Below, piece after piece: positions 1 through 6,911 of a stretch of DNA of 20,574 bases. The stretch covers positions 1 to 20,574 of the forward strand of contig USHY01000020.1 of assembly GCA_900554635.1 (NCBI GenBank), given 5' to 3'. The position numbers and the translations under genes were made by a program. Numbering within the stretch: the stretch's first letter is position 1; the number at the start of each line of letters is the position of its first letter. Source of the DNA: an uncultured Clostridium sp. (GTDB lineage: Bacteria; Bacillota; Clostridia; TANB77; CAG-508). The notes beneath the pieces were generated by a model. The model did no database searches and was not told the origin of the DNA. It saw only the letters and a list, made by a program, of their open reading frames with translations.

Positions 1-394
1 AGGTTCTAAATAATTCTTTTAATTTTGAATTTGCTTTATCAATTAAGCCTATCATTATATGCTCAACAGATACATATTCATCTTGCATTTTCTCGGCTGT
101 ATTTTGTGCATCTGTTAATGCTTCATCAGTGTCCCTTGATATATATACTTGGTCCATCTGTCTTGCATTTGAGTGCATACTTGGTTTATTATCAATTTCT
201 CGTTTAATTGCATTTTCAAATTCATCACTTACATTCATTTTCTTTAGTAATTCTTTAATTAAGCTATTTTCTCCTACAAGTAACGCATATAGTAAATGTT
301 CTTGATCTATTTGGCTGTTTTCATGCTCTATTGCTAGGTTTTGAGCCTTTTGAATTGCTTCTATTGATTTTTGAGTAAATTTTTGAATATCCAT
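1..394 (-). CDS. clpB: ATP-dependent disaggregase ClpB, N-terminal part (partial)
   Basis: Reading the minus strand from the ATG at 394 gives an open frame of 131 codons that continues off the left edge. It begins MDIQKFTQKSIEAIQKAQ and contains the Clp N-domain pattern twice: first repeat about residues 1-75, including IDQEHLLYALL, and second repeat from about residue 80, including VSVEHIMIGLID. The MDIQKFTQKS start is typical of ClpB rather than ClpC or ClpA. ClpB is a cytoplasmic hexameric AAA+ chaperone that, with DnaK, extracts polypeptides from aggregates; the N-domain contacts substrate. An AGGAGGA ribosome binding site lies at about 402-408. A sigma-A promoter and a CIRCE-like operator sit immediately upstream, which fits heat-shock control. 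The two AAA+ modules are outside the window, so the gene's integrity cannot be judged. Confidence 0.9.
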   Translation of the reverse strand, partial: MDIQKFTQKSIEAIQKAQNLAIEHENSQIDQEHLLYALLVGENSLIKELLKKMNVSDEFENAIKREIDNKPSMHSNARQMDQVYISRDTDEALTDAQNTAEKMQDEYVSVEHIMIGLIDKANSKLKELFRT

Positions 395-415
395 ATACAT
401 TCCTCCTACTTCAAA

Positions 416-450
416 AATATTAGCAGTCTACTAATGAGACTGCTAATATT
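416..450 (-). promoter_or_regulatory. CIRCE-like HrcA operator (variant) at the clpB start
   Basis: A perfect 14-bp inverted repeat (416-429 and 437-450, 7-nt centre). Its core is TTAGCAGTC, 9 nt, GACTGCTAA (420-446), the exact 9-9-9 layout of CIRCE (TTAGCACTC-N9-GAGTGCTAA). Each arm differs from consensus at one position, C to G, with the matching change in the other arm. It overlaps the clpB -10 and predicted transcription start and lies 22 nt ahead of the ATG, the classical operator position. HrcA binding is inferred from the layout. Confidence 0.75.
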
Positions 451-476
451 GTATAACTTTTTTTATCTTTTGTCAA
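448..476 (-). promoter_or_regulatory. Sigma-A promoter of clpB
   Basis: On the minus strand TTGACA (471-476), a 17-bp spacer and TACAAT (448-453). Predicted start near 441, inside the CIRCE-like repeat. Confidence 0.8.
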
Positions 477-516
477 TAGTTTTTCTAAAAAATACGAACA
501 AATTTTTAACAACATT

Positions 517-547
517 AAAGAGCGGTGTAGTATTTACACCGCTCTTT
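517..547 (-). terminator. Hairpin terminator after the small orphan gene at 553-867
   Basis: Perfect 13-bp inverted repeat (517-529 and 535-547) with a 5-nt loop, beginning 5 nt past the stop codon of the minus-strand gene. GC-rich core (GAGCGGTG). The following minus-strand bases are only moderately T-rich (TTTAATGTTGTT). Confidence 0.7.
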
Positions 548-552
548 GGATT

Positions 553-867
553 TCAAGGTTTTGAAGCTAACTTCGATATAAGATTGTTGTATGTTTCGAT
601 CAAGTTTTCAATGTCCTCTTTGCATTTTTTGAGTCTTTTGGATTTGTGTTTCAATGTTCCTTTTTCTCTGAAAGAAGAGCAATTTTTTAACTTGCCCTGT
701 AAAACATCCAGCTGTATCTCTACGGAGTTCCGCATACTAGACAGCTTTTCATACACAGGAGACAGTTCCTTTTCAGTATATTGAACATTTCTCTCCTGTA
801 CATAACTTAAAAGTTTCGAAAGTTTTTCAACATCTTCTTCGAGTTTGAGCTTATTCCTTTTGTCCAT
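553..867 (-). CDS. Small charged coiled-coil protein, unknown function (104 aa)
   Basis: I do not recognise this protein. It is Lys/Glu-rich and almost certainly mostly alpha-helical: long heptad-like stretches (KLEEDVEKLSKLL, then CKEDIENLIETYNNLISKL) suggest two amphipathic helices or coiled coils joined by a basic linker (HKSKRLKKC). There is no signal peptide or membrane segment, so it is probably cytoplasmic. Three Cys are present, without an obvious metal motif. The ATG at 867 has a good GGAGGAA site 5-6 nt upstream. It has its own promoter (921-949) and its own hairpin terminator, so it is a monocistronic unit between fbp and clpB. To the eye its base composition is less AT-rich than neighbouring housekeeping genes. 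It shares this layout with the genes at 4793-5077 and 12797-13093. The proximity to clpB could suggest a stress role, but nothing in the sequence shows one. Confidence 0.75.
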   Translation of the reverse strand: MDKRNKLKLEEDVEKLSKLLSYVQERNVQYTEKELSPVYEKLSSMRNSVEIQLDVLQGKLKNCSSFREKGTLKHKSKRLKKCKEDIENLIETYNNLISKLASKP

Positions 868-920
868 GTCTGTTCCTCCATTTTTACTATAAAATAAAGT
901 TGCTAAGGATTAACATAATT

Positions 921-949
921 ATTTTACCATATATATTCAAAAATTTCAA
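921..949 (-). promoter_or_regulatory. Promoter of the 104-aa orphan gene
   Basis: Minus strand: TTGAAA (944-949), 17-bp spacer, TAAAAT (921-926), with an extended -10 (TGG directly before TAAAAT). The leader is about 45 nt. It lies in the gap between the fbp stop (966) and this gene; no clear fbp terminator is visible there. Confidence 0.65.
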
Positions 950-965
950 CCTAATATGCTTTATT

Positions 966-2939
966 TTATAGTATTTCCTTTATCTTTCCGCTTCTATAAG
1001 CATCTAACAACATTTTTAAACTATCAATATCTTTTTGTATGCTTTTACCAATATCTGTATCTGCAACTCTTTTCCTTTCTGTTGCTTTTGCATTTACCAT
1101 TACATCATATTTAATATCTTGCTCATCTCTAATTGCCTTCATTTTCGAATCAAAAGGTTCATTCGCTGCTAAAATAAGTCCATATGAATTGTATGTTAGT
1201 GTATATCCTGCTCTTCCTGTTTCCTTTCTGTAACTTTTTGCAAATCCTCCATCTATTACTAATAGTTTTCCATTTGCTTTTATTGGGCTTTCTCCATCTT
1301 TTTCTTTTACAGGAATATGTCCATTGATTATATGCGATTTTTTAATATCTAATCCAAATTCATAAAATATCTTATCACAAGTTTCTTCATTCTGAACTAG
1401 GGTATAATATGGGTTTTTAGGTTCTTTTCGCACTTCCTTATTTTCATCTGTATTGTCTAATAAATATCTTTCAAATGTTGCAGCCTTTGATTTTCCAAAC
1501 AGTGGAGATTCTGCGCCACACCATAAATACCACATCATATCAAGCGCATTTTTATCTTTTTTATATTTATCTTTTTCAATATATGCTTTGTTTACTAAAC
1601 TTTCTATGTAATCTAAATAACTTTTGCCTGAAAGAGTATTGCCATATATTTCGATTTTTGAAAAATCACCATTTTGTTCCATTGGAATACATCCATGGAA
1701 TAATAAATTTGAATTAAAACATTTGTACAAACTTCCTTTTGCATATAGAAAATTAATATGTCTTTGTAAGCTTTCGCTGTTCTTAAAAGATTCTTTTAGC
1801 CTGTGAATTATTTCTCTTTCTTCTTCTGTTAGTTTGTATGGATCTTTTGGGTCTATTGTTGGAAAGTTTTTATCATTAAGTACATAGTCTATTCCATCAA
1901 TATTTACTGTGCCTTTTTTATAGTTGATTTTTTCTAATAATAATCTGTCTTGCATTTTGTATTCTGGGTGTCTTTTTATGTATTCGCCTTCAATTTTAAA
2001 CTGAATGATAGTAATTGCTTTATGTATTTTAGATACTGTACTTTCATCTCTTTTTAAATATCTTTTATAATCAAACACTTTTGGTTTAAATGTTAGGCAA
2101 GGATCATCTTTGTATGTTTCTATTGCAAATGTGGCTAGAGGTCTTATATTAATTCCATAGCCATCTTCTAGTGTATCTGTATTGTCGTATCTACTGCAAA
2201 TTCTTACAACATTTGCTATACATGCTTCATTACCACATGCTGCTCCCATCCATAAAACATCATGATTTCCCCATTCAATATCAATACTGTGAAAGTTCAT
2301 TAAGGTATTAAGAACTTTTTTGGCTTCTGAACCTCTATCAAAAATATCACCAACAACATGAAGATGGTCAATCGCCATTCTCTTAATTAAATCTGATATT
2401 GCAACAATAAATTCATCTGCTCTTCCTAATTCTATGATTGAATTAATAATTTGCTTATAGTATTGTTCTTTATCAGGTCCTGCTGCTTGTAGGTGAAGTA
2501 ATTCATCTATAATATAATCAAATCCCTTAGGCATTGCTTTTCTAACTTTAGATCTTGTATATTTTGAGCTTACTTCTACAGCAACTTCTGTTAATCTATA
2601 TAATGTTATACTATACCATTCATGTAAGTTTTCTATTTGCGGTTTTATCATATTTAGCTTTTCTTCTGGATAATATATTAATGTTGCCAAAGCTCTTCTC
2701 TCATGCTCAGTTATCTGGTTTTTAAAAATAGATTCAATCTTACTCTTAATAATACCAGAGCCATTGTTCAAAATATGTGAAAATGAGCCATATTCTCCGT
2801 GAATATCACTTAAAAAAAGTTCTGTTCCCTTAGGCAAATTCAAAATAGCCTGCAAGTTAATAATCTCCTCAGAAACCCTTTCAATATTGGGGTACTGCCT
2901 ATTCAAAACTTTCAATAACTGTTCTTTGTTAGTTTCCAT
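966..2939 (-). CDS. fbp: Fructose-1,6-bisphosphatase, class III (Firmicutes type)
   Basis: This 657-residue protein matches the length and motifs of the class III FBPase family (B. subtilis Fbp). It hydrolyses fructose-1,6-bisphosphate to fructose-6-phosphate in gluconeogenesis. It carries calcineurin-like metallophosphatase signatures: SDIHGEY at residues 44-50, VVGDIFDRG around residue 200, WGNHD soon after, and INGHIPV in the C-terminal third. These Asp/His/Asn residues bind the catalytic divalent metals. The start at 2939 (METNKEQLL) is preceded by GGAAGGATG, a moderate ribosome binding site about 12 nt upstream. It is divergent from asnS and has its own promoter at 2988-3017. No hairpin follows the stop; the next gene down has a separate promoter. 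I see no frameshift or missing motif. Confidence 0.95.
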   Translation of the reverse strand: METNKEQLLKVLNRQYPNIERVSEEIINLQAILNLPKGTELFLSDIHGEYGSFSHILNNGSGIIKSKIESIFKNQITEHERRALATLIYYPEEKLNMIKPQIENLHEWYSITLYRLTEVAVEVSSKYTRSKVRKAMPKGFDYIIDELLHLQAAGPDKEQYYKQIINSIIELGRADEFIVAISDLIKRMAIDHLHVVGDIFDRGSEAKKVLNTLMNFHSIDIEWGNHDVLWMGAACGNEACIANVVRICSRYDNTDTLEDGYGINIRPLATFAIETYKDDPCLTFKPKVFDYKRYLKRDESTVSKIHKAITIIQFKIEGEYIKRHPEYKMQDRLLLEKINYKKGTVNIDGIDYVLNDKNFPTIDPKDPYKLTEEEREIIHRLKESFKNSESLQRHINFLYAKGSLYKCFNSNLLFHGCIPMEQNGDFSKIEIYGNTLSGKSYLDYIESLVNKAYIEKDKYKKDKNALDMMWYLWCGAESPLFGKSKAATFERYLLDNTDENKEVRKEPKNPYYTLVQNEETCDKIFYEFGLDIKKSHIINGHIPVKEKDGESPIKANGKLLVIDGGFAKSYRKETGRAGYTLTYNSYGLILAANEPFDSKMKAIRDEQDIKYDVMVNAKATERKRVADTDIGKSIQKDIDSLKMLLDAYRSGKIKEIL

Positions 2940-2987
2940 ATAAAATTCATCCTTCCATAAAAATACTATTTTTGGTTTGCACCTAAG

Positions 2988-3017
2988 ATTATATCATTAT
3001 ATAAGATGAGTTTGCAA
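2988..3017 (-). promoter_or_regulatory. Promoter of fbp
   Basis: Minus strand TTGCAA (3012-3017), 18-bp spacer, TATAAT (2988-2993). A second TATAAT-like hexamer lies 9 bp upstream (2997-3002), so the exact -10 is uncertain. Confidence 0.6.
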
Positions 3018-3053
3018 GTTCGAGGACATTTAACACTTTTTTAAAAATAATAC

Positions 3054-3083
3054 TTGACAAATTGGGTAATAATATTATAAAAT
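3054..3083 (+). promoter_or_regulatory. Promoter of the asnS T-box leader
   Basis: TTGACA at 3054-3059 followed by TAAAAT (3078-3083, 18-bp spacer) or TATAAA (3076-3081, 16-bp spacer). The transcript would begin near 3089, just before the T-box stem I. Confidence 0.7.
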
Positions 3084-3089
3084 AGAAAA

Positions 3090-3308
3090 TATTGATAATG
3101 CGTTTGTACAATGCAAAGCTGTAAGAGGTTGCTTGGAAGAGAGAAAGGGTCGTGGGCTGGGAGCCCTTTTAAGTAAACATTACGAAGTGAAACACATTGG
3201 AGCATTAGTGTTTTTAAGTGAAGTGTCTTTCTAAAGGCATTTAAGCATGGGTGGTACCGCGGATTTTATTCGTCCCTGCATTTGTTGCAGAGGGCTTTTT
3301 TTGTACCT
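3090..3308 (+). ncRNA. T-box riboswitch leader, Asn specifier, upstream of asnS
   Basis: The T-box core GGGTGGTACCGCGG is at 3249-3262, followed by a terminator stem (CCCTGCA at 3274-3280 pairing with TGCAG-A-GGG) and a T run to about 3303. Stem I can be traced: base helix TAATGC (3096-3101) with GCATTA (3202-3207), helix CAATG (3109-3113) with CATTG (3195-3199), and a distal stem AAAGGG (3144-3149) with CCCTTT (3164-3169), with AGAGAG just ahead of it. The triplet sitting directly above the CAATG/CATTG helix is AAC (3191-3193), followed by a purine, the expected specifier for tRNA-Asn. Uncharged tRNA-Asn would pair here and with the T-box bulge, favouring the antiterminator and raising asnS expression. 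Confidence 0.92.
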
Positions 3309-3345
3309 TGCAACTTATATTTTAATTTTTAAGGGGGAATTTTTC

Positions 3346-4731
3346 ATGGAGAAAATTAAGACTTTATTTACGAATACTGATGATTTTGTTGATAAGGAGG
3401 TTGTTGTTGAAGGTTGGGTTAAGACAGTTAGAGATTCTAAAACTTTTGGTTTTTTGGAATTAAATGATGGTAGCTTTTTCAAAAATGTACAAGTTGTTTT
3501 TGACAACAGTTTAAGTAATTTTGCAGAAATTTGCAAGTTGCCTATTAGTTCAACTATAAAAGTTACTGGAAAATTTGTTAAAACAGATGGTGCTAAGCAA
3601 CCTTTTGAAATTAAAGCTACAAGTGTTGAAATTGAATTTTTAGCAGATTTAGACTACCCACTTCAAAAGAAAAGACATTCTTTTGAATATTTAAGAACTG
3701 TAGCTCACTTAAGACCTCGTACAAACACATTTAATGCTGTTTTTAGAGTTCGTTCAGTTCTATCTTATGCTATACACAAATTCTTTCAAGAAAGAGATTT
3801 CGTATATGTTCACACTCCAATAATAACATCTAGCGACTGTGAAGGTGCTGGTGAAATGTTTAATGTTTCTACTTTTGATATGAACAATGTTCCAAAAACA
3901 GATGATGGAAAAGTTGATTATTCAAAAGATTTCTTCGGCAAACCTGCTCATCTTACAGTAAGTGGCCAATTAAATGTTGAAACTTTTGCTTGTGCTTTTA
4001 GAAATGTATATACATTTGGTCCTACTTTTAGGTCTGAAAATTCAAATACAGTAAAGCATGCTTCTGAATTTTGGATGATAGAACCAGAAATTTGCTTTGC
4101 AGACTTGAATGATGATATGGATTTAGCAGAAGATATGATTAAATACATTATAAAATATGTATTAGAACATTGCCCAGAAGAAATGGAATTTTTTAACAGC
4201 TTTGTTGATAAGGGATTATTAGATAAACTTCATAATGTTATAAATTCAGATTTTGCTAGAATAACATATACTGATGCAATTAAAGAATTAGAGAAAAATA
4301 ACGATAACTTTGACTTCCCAGTACATTGGGGTTCTGATTTACAAACAGAACATGAAAGATATTTATCAGAAGTTGTGTTTAAAAAGCCTGTATTTGTAAC
4401 AGACTATCCAGCTGAAATAAAAGCTTTCTATATGAAGCAAAATCCAGATGGAAAAACAGTTGCGGCAGCAGACCTTTTAGCTCCTGGAATTGGTGAAATT
4501 ATTGGTGGTAGCCAAAGAGAAGATTGCTTAGAAAAATTACAAAATAAAATTAAAGAAAATGGTATGAAAGAAGAAGATTATTGGTGGTACTTAGACCTAA
4601 GAAAATATGGAAGTGTTAGACATGCTGGTTTCGGTTTAGGCTTTGAAAGAATGATGATGTATTTAACAGGTATGCAAAACATCCGTGATGTAATACCATT
4701 TGCAAGAACTCCAAAGAATTGTGAATTTTAA
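3346..4731 (+). CDS. asnS: Asparagine--tRNA ligase
   Basis: The 461-residue product has the usual AsnRS length. It attaches asparagine to tRNA-Asn in the cytoplasm using ATP. The N-terminal OB-fold anticodon-binding domain (about residues 15-100, VVVEGWVKTVRDSKTFGFLELNDG) precedes a class II catalytic domain with motif 2 (FRSENS, then EFWMIEPE) and motif 3 near the C-terminus (GFGLGFERMMMYLTG, IRDVIPFARTP). The frame is open upstream to 3247, but that part overlaps the T-box terminator. The ATG at 3346 has an AAGGGGG site at 3331-3337 and begins MEKIKTLF, so it is the real start. It is monocistronic and controlled by the T-box leader. The hairpin at 4751-4784 follows the gene, although its T run faces the opposite strand. 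Confidence 0.97.
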   Translation: MEKIKTLFTNTDDFVDKEVVVEGWVKTVRDSKTFGFLELNDGSFFKNVQVVFDNSLSNFAEICKLPISSTIKVTGKFVKTDGAKQPFEIKATSVEIEFLADLDYPLQKKRHSFEYLRTVAHLRPRTNTFNAVFRVRSVLSYAIHKFFQERDFVYVHTPIITSSDCEGAGEMFNVSTFDMNNVPKTDDGKVDYSKDFFGKPAHLTVSGQLNVETFACAFRNVYTFGPTFRSENSNTVKHASEFWMIEPEICFADLNDDMDLAEDMIKYIIKYVLEHCPEEMEFFNSFVDKGLLDKLHNVINSDFARITYTDAIKELEKNNDNFDFPVHWGSDLQTEHERYLSEVVFKKPVFVTDYPAEIKAFYMKQNPDGKTVAAADLLAPGIGEIIGGSQREDCLEKLQNKIKENGMKEEDYWWYLDLRKYGSVRHAGFGLGFERMMMYLTGMQNIRDVIPFARTPKNCEF

Positions 4732-4750
4732 ATTTCTATATAATATAAAA

Positions 4751-4784
4751 AACAGGTTCCCCTTGAATACAAGGGGAACCTGTT
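4751..4784 (-). terminator. Strong hairpin terminator between convergent asnS and the 94-aa gene
   Basis: Perfect 14-bp inverted repeat (4751-4764 and 4771-4784, core AGGTTCCCCTT) with a 6-nt loop. On the minus strand it is followed by TTTTTTATATT, so it is a canonical terminator for the minus-strand gene ending at 4793. Read in the asnS direction it lacks a T run but may still block or stabilise that transcript's end. Confidence 0.85.
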
Positions 4785-4806
4785 ACGAAGTCTTACTTGA
4801 CTTCGT
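4785..4806 (-). repeat. Inverted repeat over the stop codon of the 94-aa gene
   Basis: ACGAAGTC (4785-4792) and GACTTCGT (4799-4806) form a perfect 8-bp inverted repeat with the TAA stop in its 6-nt centre. It abuts the terminator hairpin at 4751-4784, so the mRNA end could fold into two adjacent hairpins. Confidence 0.6.
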
Positions 4807-5077
4807 AATAAGAAAAGCCTTCCAGTTTGTTGAGTAAGCAACCATATTTGATTGCTACTGATGAATGCCTCATATTTTTGAGCGAATCTCTGATTTTCTG
4901 AATCATTTCTTTGTAGTTCTCATCGTTGCGTATAAACTCTGAACCATAGCGTGCAATGATTTGCAATTCATCAATAGTGAGTTCTTTATTTGTTGTCACT
5001 ATTGCAACAACATCCGCCTCGTGAGAATCTTTGAAAACGACTCGATTCAGCCGAAGTCTCGTTTCAATATTAGCCAT
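4793..5077 (-). CDS. Small soluble protein of unknown function (94 aa)
   Basis: I do not recognise this protein. It opens with MANIETRLRLNRVVF and looks like a mixed alpha/beta soluble protein: a beta-like stretch (ADVVAIVTTNKE), a helix (TIDELQIIARYGSEFI), then a longer basic helix (YKEMIQKIRDSLKNMRHSSVAIKYG). It has no signal peptide or membrane helix. Codon choice differs from adjacent genes: arginine is often CGN (CGG, CGA, CGC) where neighbours prefer AGA, and the gene looks GC-richer by eye. The ATG at 5077 follows AAGGAGAAAGG about 6 nt upstream. It has a near-consensus promoter, a 5' untranslated region of about 115 nt with small hairpins, and a strong terminator, so it is a single-gene unit. 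It could be a horizontally acquired or regulatory small protein; function is open. Confidence 0.75.
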   Translation of the reverse strand: MANIETRLRLNRVVFKDSHEADVVAIVTTNKELTIDELQIIARYGSEFIRNDENYKEMIQKIRDSLKNMRHSSVAIKYGCLLNKLEGFSYYEVK

Positions 5078-5112
5078 TTCTTACCTTTCTCCTTTGATTA
5101 TAGTGTGGTGGT

Positions 5113-5195
5113 CTCTATGTAAAATGCTTTCGCATGTAAAAAAAGGTTATAGGGGCTTTGCTTATATATAAAAACGCAAAAAGCGTTGAACATTT
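5113..5195 (-). promoter_or_regulatory. Structured 5' leader of the 94-aa gene
   Basis: The predicted transcript starts near 5192 and runs about 115 nt to the ATG. Near its 5' end a short stem AACGC-TTTTT-GCGTT (5173-5187 read on the minus strand) is followed by TTTAT, an attenuator-like layout. Further on, ATGC-GAAA-GCAT forms a small GNRA-capped hairpin (about 5125-5136), flanked by two copies of TTTTACAT. It matches no riboswitch class I know. Confidence 0.4.
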
Positions 5196-5198
5196 GAT

Positions 5199-5227
5199 AT
5201 TATAGCATATTTTACATAAAATTGCAA
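5199..5227 (-). promoter_or_regulatory. Promoter of the 94-aa gene with embedded palindrome
   Basis: Minus strand TTGCAA (5222-5227), 17-bp spacer, TATAAT (5199-5204) with an extended -10 (TGC before TATAAT). The spacer contains the palindrome ATTTTA-CA-TAAAAT (5209-5222), a plausible repressor site whose half reappears in the leader at 5117-5125 and 5134-5141. Confidence 0.75.
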
Positions 5228-5235
5228 ATTGGGGA

Positions 5236-5265
5236 TTGACTAAATTGTCTCTCTTGTGCTATTCT
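5236..5265 (+). promoter_or_regulatory. Probable promoter of the pseudouridine synthase gene
   Basis: TTGACT (5236-5241), 18-bp spacer, TATTCT (5260-5265) preceded by TGC. Its -35 lies 8 bp from the -35 of the divergent promoter, so the two units start back to back and may compete. The leader would be only about 12 nt and the GAGGTG ribosome binding site is at 5274-5279. Confidence 0.5.
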
Positions 5266-5283
5266 CTTATATAGAGGTGTTTT

Positions 5284-6156
5284 ATGACTTTAACATATCG
5301 TGTTAGTAATAATAATTTAATTAATCTAAAAGAACTACTAAAATCTCATTTTCAAATTTCTGATAGACTTTTAGCAAAATTAAAAAATGCACAGAAAATA
5401 TTTATAAATGGAGAAAAAGTATCTGTTAGAGCTTCTTTAAAAGCAGGAGATTTAGTTGAAGTAAATCTTGATTTTTTAGAGAATAATTCAAATATTGTGC
5501 CTACAAAAATGAAGCTAGATATATTGCTTGAGGATGAAGCGATTCTAATTGTAAATAAACCTGCTCATATTCCTGTTCATCCTTCTATGGACCATTTTGA
5601 AGATAGTTTATCAAATGGCGTTAGGTTTTATTTTGATGAAATTGATTTAAAACGAAAAATAAGACCTGTAAATAGGCTTGATAAGGATACTTCTGGAATT
5701 GTAATTTTTGCTAAAAATGAATATGTTCAAGAGTGCTTAGTAAAGCAGATGAAGAAAAATACATTTGTTAAGGAATATATTGCAGTTTGCAGTGGAAGTT
5801 TTGATTGTAAGGCGGGAACTATAGATGCTCCTATTGCGAGAAAAGAAGATAGTATAATTGAAAGGTGTGTTTCAGAAGCGGGAGATAAGGCTGTTACCCA
5901 TTATGAAGTTTTAAAAAATGTAAACAATTATTCTGTTGTAAAATGTATATTAGAAACAGGGCGAACGCACCAAATCCGTGTACATTTAGCACATATTGGT
6001 CACCCACTTTTAGGAGATACATTATACGGAACATCCTCTCCTCTAATTTCTAGGCAAGCCTTGCATGCTTATAAGGTTAAATTTATTCACCCAATCTCTC
6101 TAAAGTCTATTGAATTAACCGCTAAAATCCCTAATGATATTGAAAATATAATTTAA
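5284..6156 (+). CDS. RluA-family ribosomal large-subunit pseudouridine synthase
   Basis: The 290-residue protein converts specific uridines in RNA, most often 23S rRNA, to pseudouridine. An N-terminal S4-like RNA-binding domain (about residues 12-60, SDRLLAKLKNAQKIFINGEKV) is followed by the catalytic domain. The RluA signature RPVNRLDKDTSG is at 127-138, with the catalytic aspartate at 133, and RTHQIRVHLAHIGHPLLGD lies near residue 230. The general length and order fit the RluC/RluD/YlyB group, but I cannot tell which paralogue or target site. The ATG at 5284 has a GAGGTG site 4-5 nt upstream. It is monocistronic, ending in a terminator that overlaps the stop codon. Confidence 0.92.
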   Translation: MTLTYRVSNNNLINLKELLKSHFQISDRLLAKLKNAQKIFINGEKVSVRASLKAGDLVEVNLDFLENNSNIVPTKMKLDILLEDEAILIVNKPAHIPVHPSMDHFEDSLSNGVRFYFDEIDLKRKIRPVNRLDKDTSGIVIFAKNEYVQECLVKQMKKNTFVKEYIAVCSGSFDCKAGTIDAPIARKEDSIIERCVSEAGDKAVTHYEVLKNVNNYSVVKCILETGRTHQIRVHLAHIGHPLLGDTLYGTSSPLISRQALHAYKVKFIHPISLKSIELTAKIPNDIENII

Positions 6157-6185
6157 AAAGCAATTCTATTTTTAGAATTGCTTTT
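6156..6185 (+). terminator. Terminator of the pseudouridine synthase gene
   Basis: 13-bp inverted repeat AAAAGCAATTCTA (6156-6168) and TAGAATTGCTTTT (6173-6185) with a TTTT loop and T-rich continuation. It begins at the last base of the stop codon. A-tracts on both sides mean it could act bidirectionally and also end the rpiA transcript coming from the right. Confidence 0.85.
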
Positions 6186-6190
6186 CTCTC

Positions 6191-6886
6191 TTAGCTAATT
6201 ATTTCCACATTATACCCAATAAATAGCCCTGTTTCAATTACTCCTACGATGTTTTTAAGTTTTGCTTCAAATGTTTCGTCTACATTTTCAAAGTTTGCAT
6301 CTATTATTAAGTTTCCGTTTTCAGTAATTACTGGGCCATCTTTCTTTTTTGCTAGTCTTAGTTCTGCTGATGTTGCTCCTAGGTTAAACAGTTTCTCTTT
6401 TACTGCGTAAAGGGCTTCTGGGAATACTTCTATTGGTATTGGGAATTTTTCGCAAGGTTTTTTTACAAATTTACTGCTATCTACTAAAATATAGCTTTTC
6501 TTTGCATTTGCTATATTTAGCTTTTCTCTAAACATTGCAGCTCCTCTTCCTTTTACTAGCCAATTTTCTGGAGTAACTTCATCTGCTCCATCAAAGCACC
6601 AGTCTGGTTTTGCTGTTATTAATGTTTCCACAGGTATTCCTAAATAATTGCAAATCATTCCAAGTTCTCTTGATGTTGGTATTGCTTTAATTTTTAGATT
6701 CTCATTTTGTACCCTTTTTGCAATAGCTTGAATTGCTAGAAAAGATGTTGAGCCTGAACCAACTCCTATTACATCTCCATCTTTTGCAATTTTTGCTATT
6801 TTTTCTGCTATTTTTTGTTTTTCTTCTAAATGGCTTATCTCTCCATTCCATTCTAGTTTTTGAACAACATTTTCATTCCAATACAT
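6191..6886 (-). CDS. rpiA: Ribose-5-phosphate isomerase A
   Basis: The 231-residue product interconverts ribose-5-phosphate and ribulose-5-phosphate in the pentose phosphate pathway. RpiA motifs are in order: GVGSGSTSFLAI (phosphate-binding loop), SREL, the active-site segment DGADEV and a KGRGAAMFREK segment. The last usually reads KGGGGALLREK; the glycine run is reduced here, which is variation and not obvious loss. The frame is open a further 21 codons upstream, but AAAGGGG lies 6 nt before the ATG at 6886 (MYWNENVVQ). The upstream extension would run through the hpf terminator, so I use 6886. It follows hpf on the same strand, with a hairpin between them; it therefore depends on readthrough or on a weak promoter overlapping that hairpin. 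Confidence 0.94.
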   Translation of the reverse strand: MYWNENVVQKLEWNGEISHLEEKQKIAEKIAKIAKDGDVIGVGSGSTSFLAIQAIAKRVQNENLKIKAIPTSRELGMICNYLGIPVETLITAKPDWCFDGADEVTPENWLVKGRGAAMFREKLNIANAKKSYILVDSSKFVKKPCEKFPIPIEVFPEALYAVKEKLFNLGATSAELRLAKKKDGPVITENGNLIIDANFENVDETFEAKLKNIVGVIETGLFIGYNVEIIS

Positions 6887-6911
6887 AGTTTTCCCCTTTC
6901 TATTTTTAAAA

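Noticed and set aside
416..450. Inverted repeat read as a transcription terminator
   Set aside because: Its 9-N9-9 CIRCE geometry and overlap with a consensus promoter 22 nt before clpB fit an operator; the 104-aa gene already has its own hairpin at 517-547.
371..784. Plus-strand open frame of 137 codons
   Set aside because: It overlaps the clpB start, the CIRCE-like element and the minus-strand coiled-coil gene, has no ribosome binding site, and its low-complexity Phe/Leu/Ser composition is typical of an antisense shadow.
3247..3345. 33-codon N-terminal extension of asnS
   Set aside because: It would translate through the T-box and its terminator; the ATG at 3346 has a proper ribosome binding site and gives the family's usual length.
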